A DNA stretch of 64,000 nt. It comes from DATAOG01 sp963753685 (GTDB lineage: Bacteria > Pseudomonadota > Alphaproteobacteria > Geminicoccales > Geminicoccaceae). The stretch lies in contig CAVWDE010000008.1 in the NCBI GenBank assembly GCA_963753685.1, forward strand, positions 62,001-126,000, written 5' to 3'. Shown here piece after piece: positions 31,333 through 38,764 of this stretch. The first letter of the stretch is position 1. Each line of letters starts with the position of its first letter. The notes under the pieces were generated by a model. The model saw only the letters and a program-made list of their open reading frames with translations, was not told the DNA's origin and searched no databases. Position numbers and translations under genes: made by a program.

Positions 31333-32109
31333 ATGAGCGACACCGATGTCTACGCCATCTACCCGAGCCTCAAGGGACGCTCGGTGCTGATCACCGGCGG
31401 CGGCTCGGGGATCGGCGCGTCCCTGGTCCGTCACTTTGCGGCCCAGGGCGCCAAGGTCGGCTTGGTCGACATCGCGGCCGAGCCGAGCCGGAAGCTGGTC
31501 CAGGAGATCGCGGCCAAGGGCGACCCCAAGCCCTTGTTCGTCGAATGCGATCTCCGGGACATCGAGGCGCTGCGGCGCGCGATCGCCGAGATCGCGGCGG
31601 CCAACGGGCCGATCACCGTGCTGGTCAACAACGCCGCCCACGATGAGCGGCATAAGTTCGACACCGTCACGCCCGAGTACTGGGACGACCGGCTCGCGGT
31701 CAACCTGAAGCACCAGTTCTTCGCCGCCCAGGCGGTCCACCCGATGATGAAGGCCGCGGGCAGCGGCTCGATTGTCAACTTCGGCTCGGTCAGCTGGATG
31801 GTGGGCCAGGGCGGCATGCCCGGCTACACCGCCGCCAAGGCCGCGGTTGCGGGCCTGACCCGCGGGCTCGCGCGCGACTTCGGGCCCGACAACATCCGGG
31901 TCAACTCGATCGCCCCCGGCTGGATCATGACCGAGCGCCAGGTCAGCCTCTGGCTCACCCCGGAAGGCGAGGAGGAGCTGATGAAGCGCCAGTGCCTGAA
32001 GCGCAAGCTCTACCCCGACGACATGGCGCGGATTGTGCTGTTCCTCGCGGCCGACAATTCGAGCGCCATGACCAATCAGACCTACGTCGCCGACGGCGGC
32101 TGGGTCTAG
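31333..32109 (+). CDS. SDR-family NAD(P)-dependent oxidoreductase
   Basis: 258 residues, classical short-chain dehydrogenase. The cofactor motif is ITGGGSGIG (20-28), NNAAH is at about 99-103, the catalytic Ser is in FGSVSW (about 152-154), and Tyr165/Lys169 lie in GYTAAKA. A C-terminal VADGGWV fits the family. The start at 31333 has GGAAAGGGAGGG upstream. It lies 43 bases after tctA, so it may oxidise the substrate that TctCBA imports. Confidence 0.88.
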   Translation: MSDTDVYAIYPSLKGRSVLITGGGSGIGASLVRHFAAQGAKVGLVDIAAEPSRKLVQEIAAKGDPKPLFVECDLRDIEALRRAIAEIAAANGPITVLVNNAAHDERHKFDTVTPEYWDDRLAVNLKHQFFAAQAVHPMMKAAGSGSIVNFGSVSWMVGQGGMPGYTAAKAAVAGLTRGLARDFGPDNIRVNSIAPGWIMTERQVSLWLTPEGEEELMKRQCLKRKLYPDDMARIVLFLAADNSSAMTNQTYVADGGWV

Positions 32110-32123
32110 CTCAAGATCCCGCC

Positions 32124-32564
32124 GTGCGCGCCCGGCCCGGGAGCTTCGCTCGAACCCGCCGCCGGCTCGTGTGGCGCTGGCTCGTCCTCACGCTCCTTGC
32201 CGCCGTCCTCGAGGAGAATGCGCCGGCCGCGGGGCAAGCCGGCGGCAGCGAGGCCGCCAAGCCCGACCAGGCTACGGTCGAACGGGCCATCCTGAACGGC
32301 TATCGCCGCTACAGCGCCACCTGCAGCCACTGCCATGGCGCGGATGGCCTCGGCAGCACGTTCGCTCCGTCCCTGATCGAGCGGCCTTTGCCCTTCGAGC
32401 AGTTCGCCGAGGTCGTGAACAACGGCCGCGCGCGCGGCAACTCGGTCATGCGTGGCTTCGCCAACGATCCCAACGTCGCGCCGTACATCGCCGACATCTA
32501 CGCCTATCTGCAGGCGCGCGCCGCGGGCACCGTCGGCCGTGGCCGGCCGGCGCGCTCGCGATGA
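32124..32564 (+). CDS. Periplasmic class I cytochrome c
   Basis: 146 residues from a GTG 14 bases after the SDR stop; a second GTG at 32169 would shorten the leader. The hydrophobic segment LVWRWLVLTLLAAVL acts as an export signal. The heme motif is CSHCHG with TFAPSL after it, and the axial Met is likely in SVMRGFAND. The C-terminal YIADIYAYLQARAAG is a typical cytochrome helix. It resembles the small cytochromes found with methanol/PQQ dehydrogenases, but no such dehydrogenase is present; the electron donor is unknown. Its 3' end is the left part of a tandem duplication. Confidence 0.78.
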   Translation: MRARPGSFARTRRRLVWRWLVLTLLAAVLEENAPAAGQAGGSEAAKPDQATVERAILNGYRRYSATCSHCHGADGLGSTFAPSLIERPLPFEQFAEVVNNGRARGNSVMRGFANDPNVAPYIADIYAYLQARAAGTVGRGRPARSR

Positions 32565-32603
32565 GCGTCGGTGCGGGGAGCACGCCAGCGGTTCCGCACT
32601 AGT

Positions 32604-32954
32604 CTAGTCAGTTGCGACGTCCTCTGGCGTCCGCTCGATTGAGAGCAGGTCGCCCTCGTGAGTCAGCACGAGCTCCCGCGGCGGGGTCATCGGCCCGTAC
32701 GTCCCCGCCGATACGGTCTGCTGCTCGCCAGGTTGCAGGGAGCCGACGAAACGGATCGGTCCACCGGAGCCGTCCGCGGGCCCGATGGTCGTGACGACCT
32801 CGAAGGTGTCGCCGTTGACCGTGTAATAGATCGACGCGCTCTGCTCGCCGAGCACGAAGGTGCCGCCTTGCATCGGCTTGAGCTCTGATGCCGCGCCGGC
32901 AAATGGCGCAAGGCTGGTCAGCATCAGTGCGACGACCGCAAAGTTCTTCATCAT
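32604..32954 (-). CDS. Small secreted protein, copy 1 of a duplicated pair
   Basis: 116 residues, family not recognised. A signal peptide (FAVVALMLTSLAPFAGAA) precedes a beta-rich domain of about 90 residues: ELKPMQGGTFVLGEQSASIY, then GDTFEVVTTIGP, GGPIRFVGSLQPGE and RELVLTHEGDLLSIE. No cysteines remain in the mature part and no catalytic motif is seen. The start at 32954 has AAAGGG upstream. A CRP-type palindrome is centred 88 bases before the start codon. The neighbouring copy at 33252-33647 is clearly paralogous. Confidence 0.7.
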   Translation of the reverse strand: MMKNFAVVALMLTSLAPFAGAASELKPMQGGTFVLGEQSASIYYTVNGDTFEVVTTIGPADGSGGPIRFVGSLQPGEQQTVSAGTYGPMTPPRELVLTHEGDLLSIERTPEDVATD

Positions 32955-33034
32955 ATCCCTAGCCCTTTCTGGCATGGATCCGGCCTCACGGGCCTCACCC
33001 GCAGCCCGGTGTAGCACGGGGAATCCCGCGCATC

Positions 33035-33050
33035 TGTGAGTTGCTTCACA
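33035..33050. promoter_or_regulatory. CRP-type binding site (copy 1)
   Basis: TGTGAGTTGCTTCACA matches the consensus TGTGA-N6-TCACA exactly. It is centred 88 bases upstream of the copy-1 start codon on the minus strand. The position suits class I activation if transcription starts about 25-30 bases before the codon. Confidence 0.6.
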
Positions 33051-33051
33051 G

Positions 33052-33200
33052 GGTCGTGAACAACGGCCGCGCGCGTGGCAACTCGGTCATGCGGGGCTTC
33101 GCCGGCGACCCCAATGGCGCGGTACATCGCCGACATCTACGCCTATCTGCAGGCGCGCGCCGCGGGGACTGTAGGCCGTCGCCGGCCGGCGCGCTCGCGA
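33052..33200 (+). pseudogene. Duplicated 3' fragment of the cytochrome c gene
   Basis: The sequence repeats 32411-32564 (last 50 codons of the cytochrome gene) without the heme-binding part. A base change in the NDPNVAPY region shifts the frame and a TAG (in ACTGTAGGC) interrupts the original frame. It is a by-product of the tandem duplication and cannot make a cytochrome. Confidence 0.75.
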
Positions 33201-33251
33201 TGAGCGTCGGTCCGGCCAGCACGCTGGGCCCAGCAACTGATCGGTACTGGC

Positions 33252-33647
33252 TCAACTTCGGCAAGCGGAGCTATGGCACGGGCTTCCGGGTTGATGCACC
33301 TGACGGGCGACCTCCTCTGCCGGCTGCGTGATCGTGAGCAGGTCGCCGTCGTGAGTCAGCACCAGCTCCTGCGGTGGGGCTGTCGTCCCATACTCCCCCG
33401 CCGAGACGATCTGCTTCTCGCCGGGTAGCAGGAAGCCGACCAGGCGGATCGGTCCGCCCGAGCCGTCGCTGGGCCCGATGGTCGTGACGACCTCGAAGGC
33501 GTCGCCGCTGACCGTGTAGTAGATCGACGCGCTCTGATCGCCGAGCACGAACGTGCCGCCTTGCATCGGTTTGAGCTCCGATGCCGCGCCGGCGAACGGC
33601 ACAAGGCTCGCCAGCATGACTGCGCCGACCGCACAACTCCTTGTCAT
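33252..33647 (-). CDS. Small secreted protein, copy 2 of a duplicated pair
   Basis: 131 residues, paralogue of the gene at 32604-32954. The signal peptide (CAVGAVMLASLVPFAGAA) and mature core ELKPMQGGTFVLGDQSASIY, FEVVTTIGPSDGSGGPI and ELVLTHDGDLLTI align closely. The C-terminus differs (EVARQVHQPGSPCHSSACRS) and adds two cysteines, because the unit carries about 55 extra bases there. A GGGG-type SD precedes the ATG. Retention of frame and core suggests both copies are functional. Confidence 0.68.
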   Translation of the reverse strand: MTRSCAVGAVMLASLVPFAGAASELKPMQGGTFVLGDQSASIYYTVSGDAFEVVTTIGPSDGSGGPIRLVGFLLPGEKQIVSAGEYGTTAPPQELVLTHDGDLLTITQPAEEVARQVHQPGSPCHSSACRS

Positions 33648-33729
33648 TTCGGTCACCCCTTTTGGCATGGATCCGGGGCTCATGGGCCCGACTCGCAATT
33701 TCGGGATAGCACAGTTTATCGCGTGCATT

Positions 33730-33745
33730 TGTGAGCTGCTTCACA
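33730..33745. promoter_or_regulatory. CRP-type binding site (copy 2)
   Basis: TGTGAGCTGCTTCACA, again an exact TGTGA-N6-TCACA palindrome, is centred 90 bases before the copy-2 start codon. Only the N6 spacer differs from copy 1 (GTTGCT versus GCTGCT). Both half-sites are conserved in the duplicated units. Confidence 0.6.
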
Positions 33746-33776
33746 GGTGACCGCTGTCCGAGATCTTCCGCGGCGC

Positions 33777-33828
33777 CGCCTCATCGATCAGGCTGCGGGT
33801 CCGGGAAACCCTGTTGGCGGCCTCGAGA
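33777..33828 (-). pseudogene. Relic of an adenylate cyclase catalytic domain
   Basis: This stretch matches 34752-34803, inside the nearby cyclase gene, at about 44 of 52 positions. Read on the minus strand it gives LEAANRVSRTRSLIDEA, against LEAANKDFRTRILISEA in the intact gene. Nothing else of a cyclase is readable around it, so it is probably what remains of a second, diverged copy. Confidence 0.4.
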
Positions 33829-33892
33829 CAGCCAGCGGGCAGCAGCGCCGTGACCAGATCTGCGTCGCCGACGACGGCCGGGCGATCGAATG

Positions 33893-33910
33893 TGTGACCG
33901 CGAGGTCACA
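33893..33910. promoter_or_regulatory. Perfect palindrome TGTGAC-N6-GTCACA
   Basis: Six-base arms around CGCGAG. It resembles a CRP site, but the TGTGA/TCACA half-sites are 8 rather than 6 bases apart, so it would not be a standard CRP target. It lies 219 bases before the small membrane-protein gene at 34129. Confidence 0.3.
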
Positions 33911-34128
33911 TGACCTGTTGCGCACAATCAACAGATCGAAACCGATTCAGCGCGGCGTCGAACCGGCGCGCGATCAGGCCGTTGGCGGGCCGCCATCGGC
34001 GCATTACACTCCTCAAAGGACCCACCGAACGTGCTCAAAGAGATCGTATCTGCATCGCAAGGGGGCGGGGCAGGCAGCGACCAGCGCCGATCGGTGGCGT
34101 CCTGTCCTCGGGATGGGGGTCTGCTGAC

Positions 34129-34377
34129 ATGTCGAGCGCCGAATTGCTTCCCGGCCTGCCCGTACGGCGGCCGGTCGCCGAGGCGGCCGCGGCGCGCTCC
34201 CCGCGCGTCCGGCTGGTGGCTCTGGTCAAGCTCGCGGTGGTCGGAGGCCTGGCCTTCGCCATCGGCTTTTTCGCGATGGTCGCGATGCGGTCCTTCGGCT
34301 GGGGTGCCGGCCTGGTGGCGACCGTCAGCGGGCCGGTGCTGATCGCCAATGTGGTCGGGCGGCTGTACGCGGGCTGA
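34129..34377 (+). CDS. Small membrane protein of unknown function
   Basis: 82 residues. A polar N-terminus (MSSAELLPGLPVRRPVAEAA) is followed by two hydrophobic segments: VALVKLAVVGGLAFAIGFFA and GWGAGLVATVSGPVLIANVV. Both ends may face the cytoplasm. Not recognised. It converges with the cyclase gene. Codon use is like the neighbours. Confidence 0.45.
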   Translation: MSSAELLPGLPVRRPVAEAAAARSPRVRLVALVKLAVVGGLAFAIGFFAMVAMRSFGWGAGLVATVSGPVLIANVVGRLYAG

Positions 34378-34439
34378 GCCGGCCGATCGACCCTGCCGGA
34401 TGCCGGCTTGACTCGGGCGTCCGCCGCGGCTCGCCGGCA

Positions 34440-36665
34440 TCAGCTGCCGTCCGCGGCGTGGCCGGTGAGCGGTGGTGTCAGCCGGGCGCGGCAGCGCTCG
34501 CGGTACAGCTGGCTCGGCCGATCGTCGGGGGCGATCGCCAGCAGCCGCTCGAAGCGGGCGAGTGCGGTCGCCCAGTCGCCCTCGCGGTAGGCGGCGAGCC
34601 CGGCCCTGAACAGGTCGACCTGCCGGGTTTGGTCCGCGGGCAGCGGCGGCTGTCCCAGGAGCTCAAACACGCGCACCGGGCGATCGAGACCGCGGAACGT
34701 CACCACGTCCAGCTCGCGTGCCGCGAGTTGGTCCGCGACCTGCCCCCAGGTCGCCTCGCTGATCAGGATGCGGGTCCGAAAATCCTTGTTGGCGGCCTCG
34801 AGGCGGGCGCCGAGATGCGCCTCGTCGCCGATCACGGTGTAGTTGAAGCGGTCGCTGGAGCCCATGTTGCCGATGATCATCGGGCCGCTGTTGATGCCGA
34901 TCCCGACCTCGAGCGGCGGCAGATCCGGGCGCGCCCAGCGGGCCTGCAGGGGCTGCAGCTGCGCCTGCATCGCGAGCGCGGCGCGGCAGGCGCGCAGCGC
35001 GTGGTCGGGTTGGGCGAGCGGTGCGCCGAACACGGCCACCAGGCCGTCGCCGACGAACTTGTCGAGCATGCCGCCCTGGTCGAACAGCGCGCCGGTCAGG
35101 ACCCCGAACACCTCGTTGAGGAGCTCCGCGAAGCGCGCCGGCGCGAGCGCGGCGGCAAGCCGGGTCGAATCGCGCAGGTCGGCGAACAGCACGGTCAGCT
35201 CCTTCTGCTCGCCGCCGAGACGGAGCAAGGCCGGGTCGTGCGCCACCTGCTCGACCAGCGCCGGACTGAGGTAGTGCTTGAAGGCCGCCCGCAGCCGTCG
35301 CTCCTGGCGCTCGCCGACGAAGTACCGGTGCGCAAGCGCGACGCCGAAGACGACGGCCAGACCGGCCATCGGCAGCAGCAGATCGAGCCAGAGGCCCCGG
35401 TCGAGGAAGGCCCAGATATTGCTGGCGACGACCACGCCGGTCAGGGCCAGAAAGCCGAGCGTCGTCCCGATCAGGCCGAGCCCGCTCGCGAGGCCGCCGA
35501 TCGCGAGCCCGCCGAGGAAAACTGTGGCCAGTCCAAGCGGCAAAGCCGACTGTCGCCGGATCAGAAAATCCTGGCGCAGGATGTCGTCGATCATCGCCGC
35601 ATGGCGCTCGAAGCCGGGCAGCTCGGGAACATAGGGCGATCGGAAGTGATCGCCGACGCCGGCAGCGCTGCCGCCGATCACGATCAGCTTGCCGGCCAGG
35701 TCGGCAGGGTCGACGCTCCCGTCGAGCAGGCGCCAGACCGGGATGGTCTCGAACGCTCCGGGGCGCCGGTAGTTGACCGGGATCAGCCCCTCGTCGGTCG
35801 GCAGGAAACGGTCGCCCAGGGCAACGCCCTCGCCGAGCAGCAGCTGGACCTGGTCGCGGCCAATGCCGAGATAGTGGCGCACCGCTTCGAGCGCGAACGA
35901 CGGCAGGTACTGGTCGCCGAACGCTACCACCGGCCGCTCGAAGCGCGCCGCCCCGTCGGGGTCCAGCGGGATGTCGCCCAGGCCGAGCCCGGCGGCCGCC
36001 GCCGCGAGCATCGGGATCGGCGCCAGCACGCCCGGCTCCGCCCGGGGCGAGGGCGGCGGCCGACCCGGCGGCTGACGGACGATCCGGATCGCCGCGGCCG
36101 CAACCGGCGGCGGCAGCGGCTCGCCGGCGTGCCCGGACCCCGCGCCGAAGGAGAACGGGAGGATGACGTTGTCGGCGCGCTCGAGCTCGCCGGCGAGTTG
36201 GCCATCACCGTCCGCGCCCTTGAGCAGCTCCTCGAGCCGGGCGTCGATCTCGGCCGGGCGCGCCGGCGCTCCGGTTCGCTCCCGGCTGCGCAGCTCGGCG
36301 CGCAGGTTCTCGAGGGCGGCGGCCGGCACATCCGGCTGCTCGGGCTCGGCCAAGAGCAGATCGAGCGCGATGGTTCGGGCGCCGGCCCCGGCCAGGCGCC
36401 GCACGATCTCGGCGATGATCGCCCGGCTCCACGGCCAGCGGCCGATCTCCCTGAGGCTCCGATCGTCGATCGGCATCAGGACGACCGCCTCGAAGGGCGG
36501 CCCGGCGGGGCGCAGCTCGAACCGGAGATCGAGGAGCTGACCCTCGAGGCTGTGGACCACCGCGAGGCGGCTGGCGGACGGGTAGGAGAGACAGGCGGCG
36601 ACGGTCGCGAGCAGCGCCGCCCCGAACGGCGACCGCCACGCGCGCCCGAGCAGCTTCGGGATCAG
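34440..36665 (-). CDS. CHASE2-domain adenylate/guanylate cyclase (class III)
   Basis: About 741 residues. A first helix is followed by an extracytoplasmic CHASE2 sensor (about 27-370, with VLMPIDDRSLREIGRWPW and KLIVIGGSAAGVGDHFRSPY). Three helices span about 378-455. The class III cyclase domain (about 485-680) has the metal Asp of FADLRDST, the second Asp of KFVGDGLVAVFGAP, and the purine-site Lys of MLDKF. The usual V-N-L-x-x-R-L-E motif reads AHLGARLE: the ribose-orienting Asn is His. No ATG/GTG/TTG fits the start. A CTG at 36665 overlaps the stop of the FecR gene (CTGA) and has GAGGA upstream; this start is tentative. Confidence 0.82.
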   Translation of the reverse strand: MIPKLLGRAWRSPFGAALLATVAACLSYPSASRLAVVHSLEGQLLDLRFELRPAGPPFEAVVLMPIDDRSLREIGRWPWSRAIIAEIVRRLAGAGARTIALDLLLAEPEQPDVPAAALENLRAELRSRERTGAPARPAEIDARLEELLKGADGDGQLAGELERADNVILPFSFGAGSGHAGEPLPPPVAAAAIRIVRQPPGRPPPSPRAEPGVLAPIPMLAAAAAGLGLGDIPLDPDGAARFERPVVAFGDQYLPSFALEAVRHYLGIGRDQVQLLLGEGVALGDRFLPTDEGLIPVNYRRPGAFETIPVWRLLDGSVDPADLAGKLIVIGGSAAGVGDHFRSPYVPELPGFERHAAMIDDILRQDFLIRRQSALPLGLATVFLGGLAIGGLASGLGLIGTTLGFLALTGVVVASNIWAFLDRGLWLDLLLPMAGLAVVFGVALAHRYFVGERQERRLRAAFKHYLSPALVEQVAHDPALLRLGGEQKELTVLFADLRDSTRLAAALAPARFAELLNEVFGVLTGALFDQGGMLDKFVGDGLVAVFGAPLAQPDHALRACRAALAMQAQLQPLQARWARPDLPPLEVGIGINSGPMIIGNMGSSDRFNYTVIGDEAHLGARLEAANKDFRTRILISEATWGQVADQLAARELDVVTFRGLDRPVRVFELLGQPPLPADQTRQVDLFRAGLAAYREGDWATALARFERLLAIAPDDRPSQLYRERCRARLTPPLTGHAADGS

Positions 36666-37318
36666 GGGAGGCTGGTCCTCGCGATGAACGCGTTCTTGCG
36701 GGCGGCACCCCAGGTCTTGACCGCCTGCGGCGGCGCCCCGGCCGGGACCGTGGTGCCCTCGCCGGGGAGGAGCACGACCTCGCCCGCCTGCGCGGGATCG
36801 GCGTTGCGCACCGCGACCCGGCCGGCGAGGCCCACGATTGCGGTCGCGCCCGGCTGGGCCTCGGCGATCCATTCGGTACCGCGGACCGAGGCGACCGCGG
36901 TATTGCTCTGCACTTCGAATACGGAATTGGCCACGAGCAGCTGGACCAATACCCGGATGATGCCGCGCGGCACCTCGAGCAGGGCATGGCGCGCGGCCTG
37001 CTCTGGGGCGTACTGGAACCGGCTGAGATCGAGGTCGGTCGCGGCGCCGAGCGTGAGCACCGAGTCGTCCGCGAGCTGCAGCCGCAGCTTAGCGTCGGCC
37101 GCGGTGCGGATCCGATCGCCCTCGAAGACCTTGGTCCCGACCGCCAGCGGCCGCGCCTGGGTCTCGCCCTGGCCGGTGACCTCTGCCTCTCCGACCAGCG
37201 CGCTGACCGAGCCGATCGGCTCGGCCGCCGGTGCCGGCCCGCTCCAGAGCACCGCCAGCACGAGCGCCGCCAGCCCGCGTCCCGCCGAGCCCGACCCGCA
37301 CCAGCCCGTCCTTCGCAT
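36662..37318 (-). CDS. FecR-domain periplasmic protein
   Basis: 218 residues. A signal peptide (GLAALVLAVLWSGPAPAAEP) precedes a FecR-type beta domain: GDRIRTAADAKLRLQLADDS, LTLGAATDLDLSRF, then a segment with VASVRGTEWIAEAQPGATAI. FecR domains act as periplasmic signal transducers or scaffold pieces, and this form is often encoded with CHASE2 cyclases, as here. The two genes overlap by 4 bases. AAGGGA precedes the ATG. Probably it presents a ligand or signal to the CHASE2 sensor; that is inference from pairing. Confidence 0.8.
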   Translation of the reverse strand: MRRTGWCGSGSAGRGLAALVLAVLWSGPAPAAEPIGSVSALVGEAEVTGQGETQARPLAVGTKVFEGDRIRTAADAKLRLQLADDSVLTLGAATDLDLSRFQYAPEQAARHALLEVPRGIIRVLVQLLVANSVFEVQSNTAVASVRGTEWIAEAQPGATAIVGLAGRVAVRNADPAQAGEVVLLPGEGTTVPAGAPPQAVKTWGAARKNAFIARTSLP

Positions 37319-37368
37319 CTCACTGTCCCTTGCCACCGGCTGCCATGATCCAGCCTTTCGCGGCGCCG

Positions 37369-38460
37369 TCAAGCGAGGCCCAGCACGCGGCGCGCGAGCG
37401 CGCGCTGGACCGGCGCTGCCGGCCCGATCACCCTGGCGAACAGCTGGTCGCGCAGCCAGCGCGCCAAGGGGCTTTGGACCGTGACCAGGCGCGTGAGCGC
37501 GTGGGTCTGGCGAATCACGCGGGCGCCGACCGGATGGCGCTCGGCCGAATAGCTCTCGAGCCCGCCGAGGGCGATCTTGCGGGCGAGGATGGTGCCGTCC
37601 TCGATGCCGAGGTTCATGCCCCGCGCGCCGACCGGTGAATGGACGTGGGCGGCATCCCCGGCCAGAAACACACGCCCCTGGCCATAGGTCCCGACCTGCC
37701 GGTAGCTGATCTTGAAGGCCGATCGCCAGACCTCCGCCTGCACGGTCGACCCGGGCGGCAACAGGGTCAGGGGATCGGGGCCGTTGGAGACCAGGCGGTA
37801 GAGGCCGGGCTCGATCGGGATCACCGCCAGGACCGCGGCCGGCCGGGCGAACAGGCTGACCTCCGCCTCGCCGAAGGGCCAGGACAGGCGGACATCGGCA
37901 AGCCACCACTCGGACGGATCGGTCTCGCCCTCGAAGGGCAGACCGAGGGCATGGCGGACGGCGCTGTGCGCGCCATCGGCACCGATCAGATAGTCGGCCT
38001 CGACGGTCTGCTCCGTGCCGCCCGCGACCAGGTGCGCCCGCACCCGATCGGTGCCCGCCTCCAGGCCCTTGAGCTCGCTCGTCCACTCGACCTCGGTGCC
38101 GTACTCGGCCAGCCGCTGCTCGACCAGCCGCTCGGTCTCGGCCTGGAGCAGCGCCAGCATGAAGTTGTAGCGGTGCCGGACGCGGCCGAGCTCGATCGTG
38201 GCGAGCAGGCGATCGGCGCTGCGGAAGTTGAAGTGCCGCAGGCGCAGGCCGGTCGCGAGCAGACGCTCGGTCACGCCCGACGGCTCCAGCAGCTCGAGCG
38301 TGCGCGCGTTGACCCCGATCGCCTTGGAGTGCTGCGAGCGGCGCGCATTCCTGTCGATGATCCGCACCGGCCGGCCACGGCGCGCAAGCTCGAGGGCGGC
38401 GGCCAGACCGGTCGGTCCGGCGCCGACTACCAGGACGGGTCGTTCGCTGGCTGCGGTCAT
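37369..38460 (-). CDS. FAD-dependent aromatic-ring-hydroxylase-type monooxygenase
   Basis: 363 residues, PHBH-fold flavoprotein. The FAD motif is VLVVGAGPTGLAAALELARR (about 9-28), the DG motif is LIGADGAHSAVRHALG (about 157-172), and the GD motif is VFLAGDAAHVHSPVGARGMN (about 262-281). It is shorter at the C-terminus than the phenol-hydroxylase-like group, lacking a thioredoxin-like tail. The substrate cannot be deduced. It lies 51 bases upstream of the FecR gene on the same strand, so the three may share a transcript. Confidence 0.85.
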   Translation of the reverse strand: MTAASERPVLVVGAGPTGLAAALELARRGRPVRIIDRNARRSQHSKAIGVNARTLELLEPSGVTERLLATGLRLRHFNFRSADRLLATIELGRVRHRYNFMLALLQAETERLVEQRLAEYGTEVEWTSELKGLEAGTDRVRAHLVAGGTEQTVEADYLIGADGAHSAVRHALGLPFEGETDPSEWWLADVRLSWPFGEAEVSLFARPAAVLAVIPIEPGLYRLVSNGPDPLTLLPPGSTVQAEVWRSAFKISYRQVGTYGQGRVFLAGDAAHVHSPVGARGMNLGIEDGTILARKIALGGLESYSAERHPVGARVIRQTHALTRLVTVQSPLARWLRDQLFARVIGPAAPVQRALARRVLGLA

Positions 38461-38526
38461 CCTGGAACTCGTTCGACCGGACGGGTGTTGTCCGACGCGG
38501 TCCGGTCACCTTCGGGAGCAAGGTCG

Positions 38527-38754
38527 ATGCCCTACGAGCGGAACGCCGATCTGCCGAAATCGGTTCACGACAATCTACCCGAGCATGCGCGCACGATCTA
38601 CCGCGAGGCGTTCAATCACGCCTTCGAGGAGTACAAATCGGCCGAGGACCGCCGCGGCGACGCCTCACGTGAGGAGACCGCCCACCGGGTCGCCTGGAGC
38701 GCGGTCAAGCAGAAATACCGCAAGCGGGGCGAACGCTGGGTCGCCAAGGAGTGA
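38527..38754 (+). CDS. chaB: ChaB family protein
   Basis: 75 residues, nearly full length for ChaB. The core YERNADLPKSVHDNLPEHAR and TIYREAFNHAFEEYK are the family signature, followed by TAHRVAWSAVKQKYRKRGE. E. coli ChaB is a small regulator near the cation antiporter ChaA; no antiporter is here. GGGAGCAAGG precedes the ATG. Confidence 0.85.
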   Translation: MPYERNADLPKSVHDNLPEHARTIYREAFNHAFEEYKSAEDRRGDASREETAHRVAWSAVKQKYRKRGERWVAKE

Positions 38755-38764
38755 TGGCGCCGGC

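Larger units (their letters stand above)
32411..33747. repeat. Tandem duplication of a ~640-base unit
   Basis: Unit 1 (32411-33051) holds the 3' end of the cytochrome c gene, a minus-strand secreted-protein gene and a CRP-type palindrome. Unit 2 (33052-33747) repeats the same order with substitutions and about 55 extra bases. Both units begin GGTCGTGAACAACGGCCGCG and end TGCTTCACAGG, so the junctions are visible. Divergence is spread along the unit, so the duplication is not recent. Confidence 0.85.
33748..34128. other. Intergenic region with a cyclase fragment and a palindrome
   Basis: 381 bases without an intact gene. It contains a 52-base relic similar to the downstream adenylate cyclase gene (33777-33828) and an 18-base palindrome (33893-33910). 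The rest shows nothing I can identify. Confidence 0.45.
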
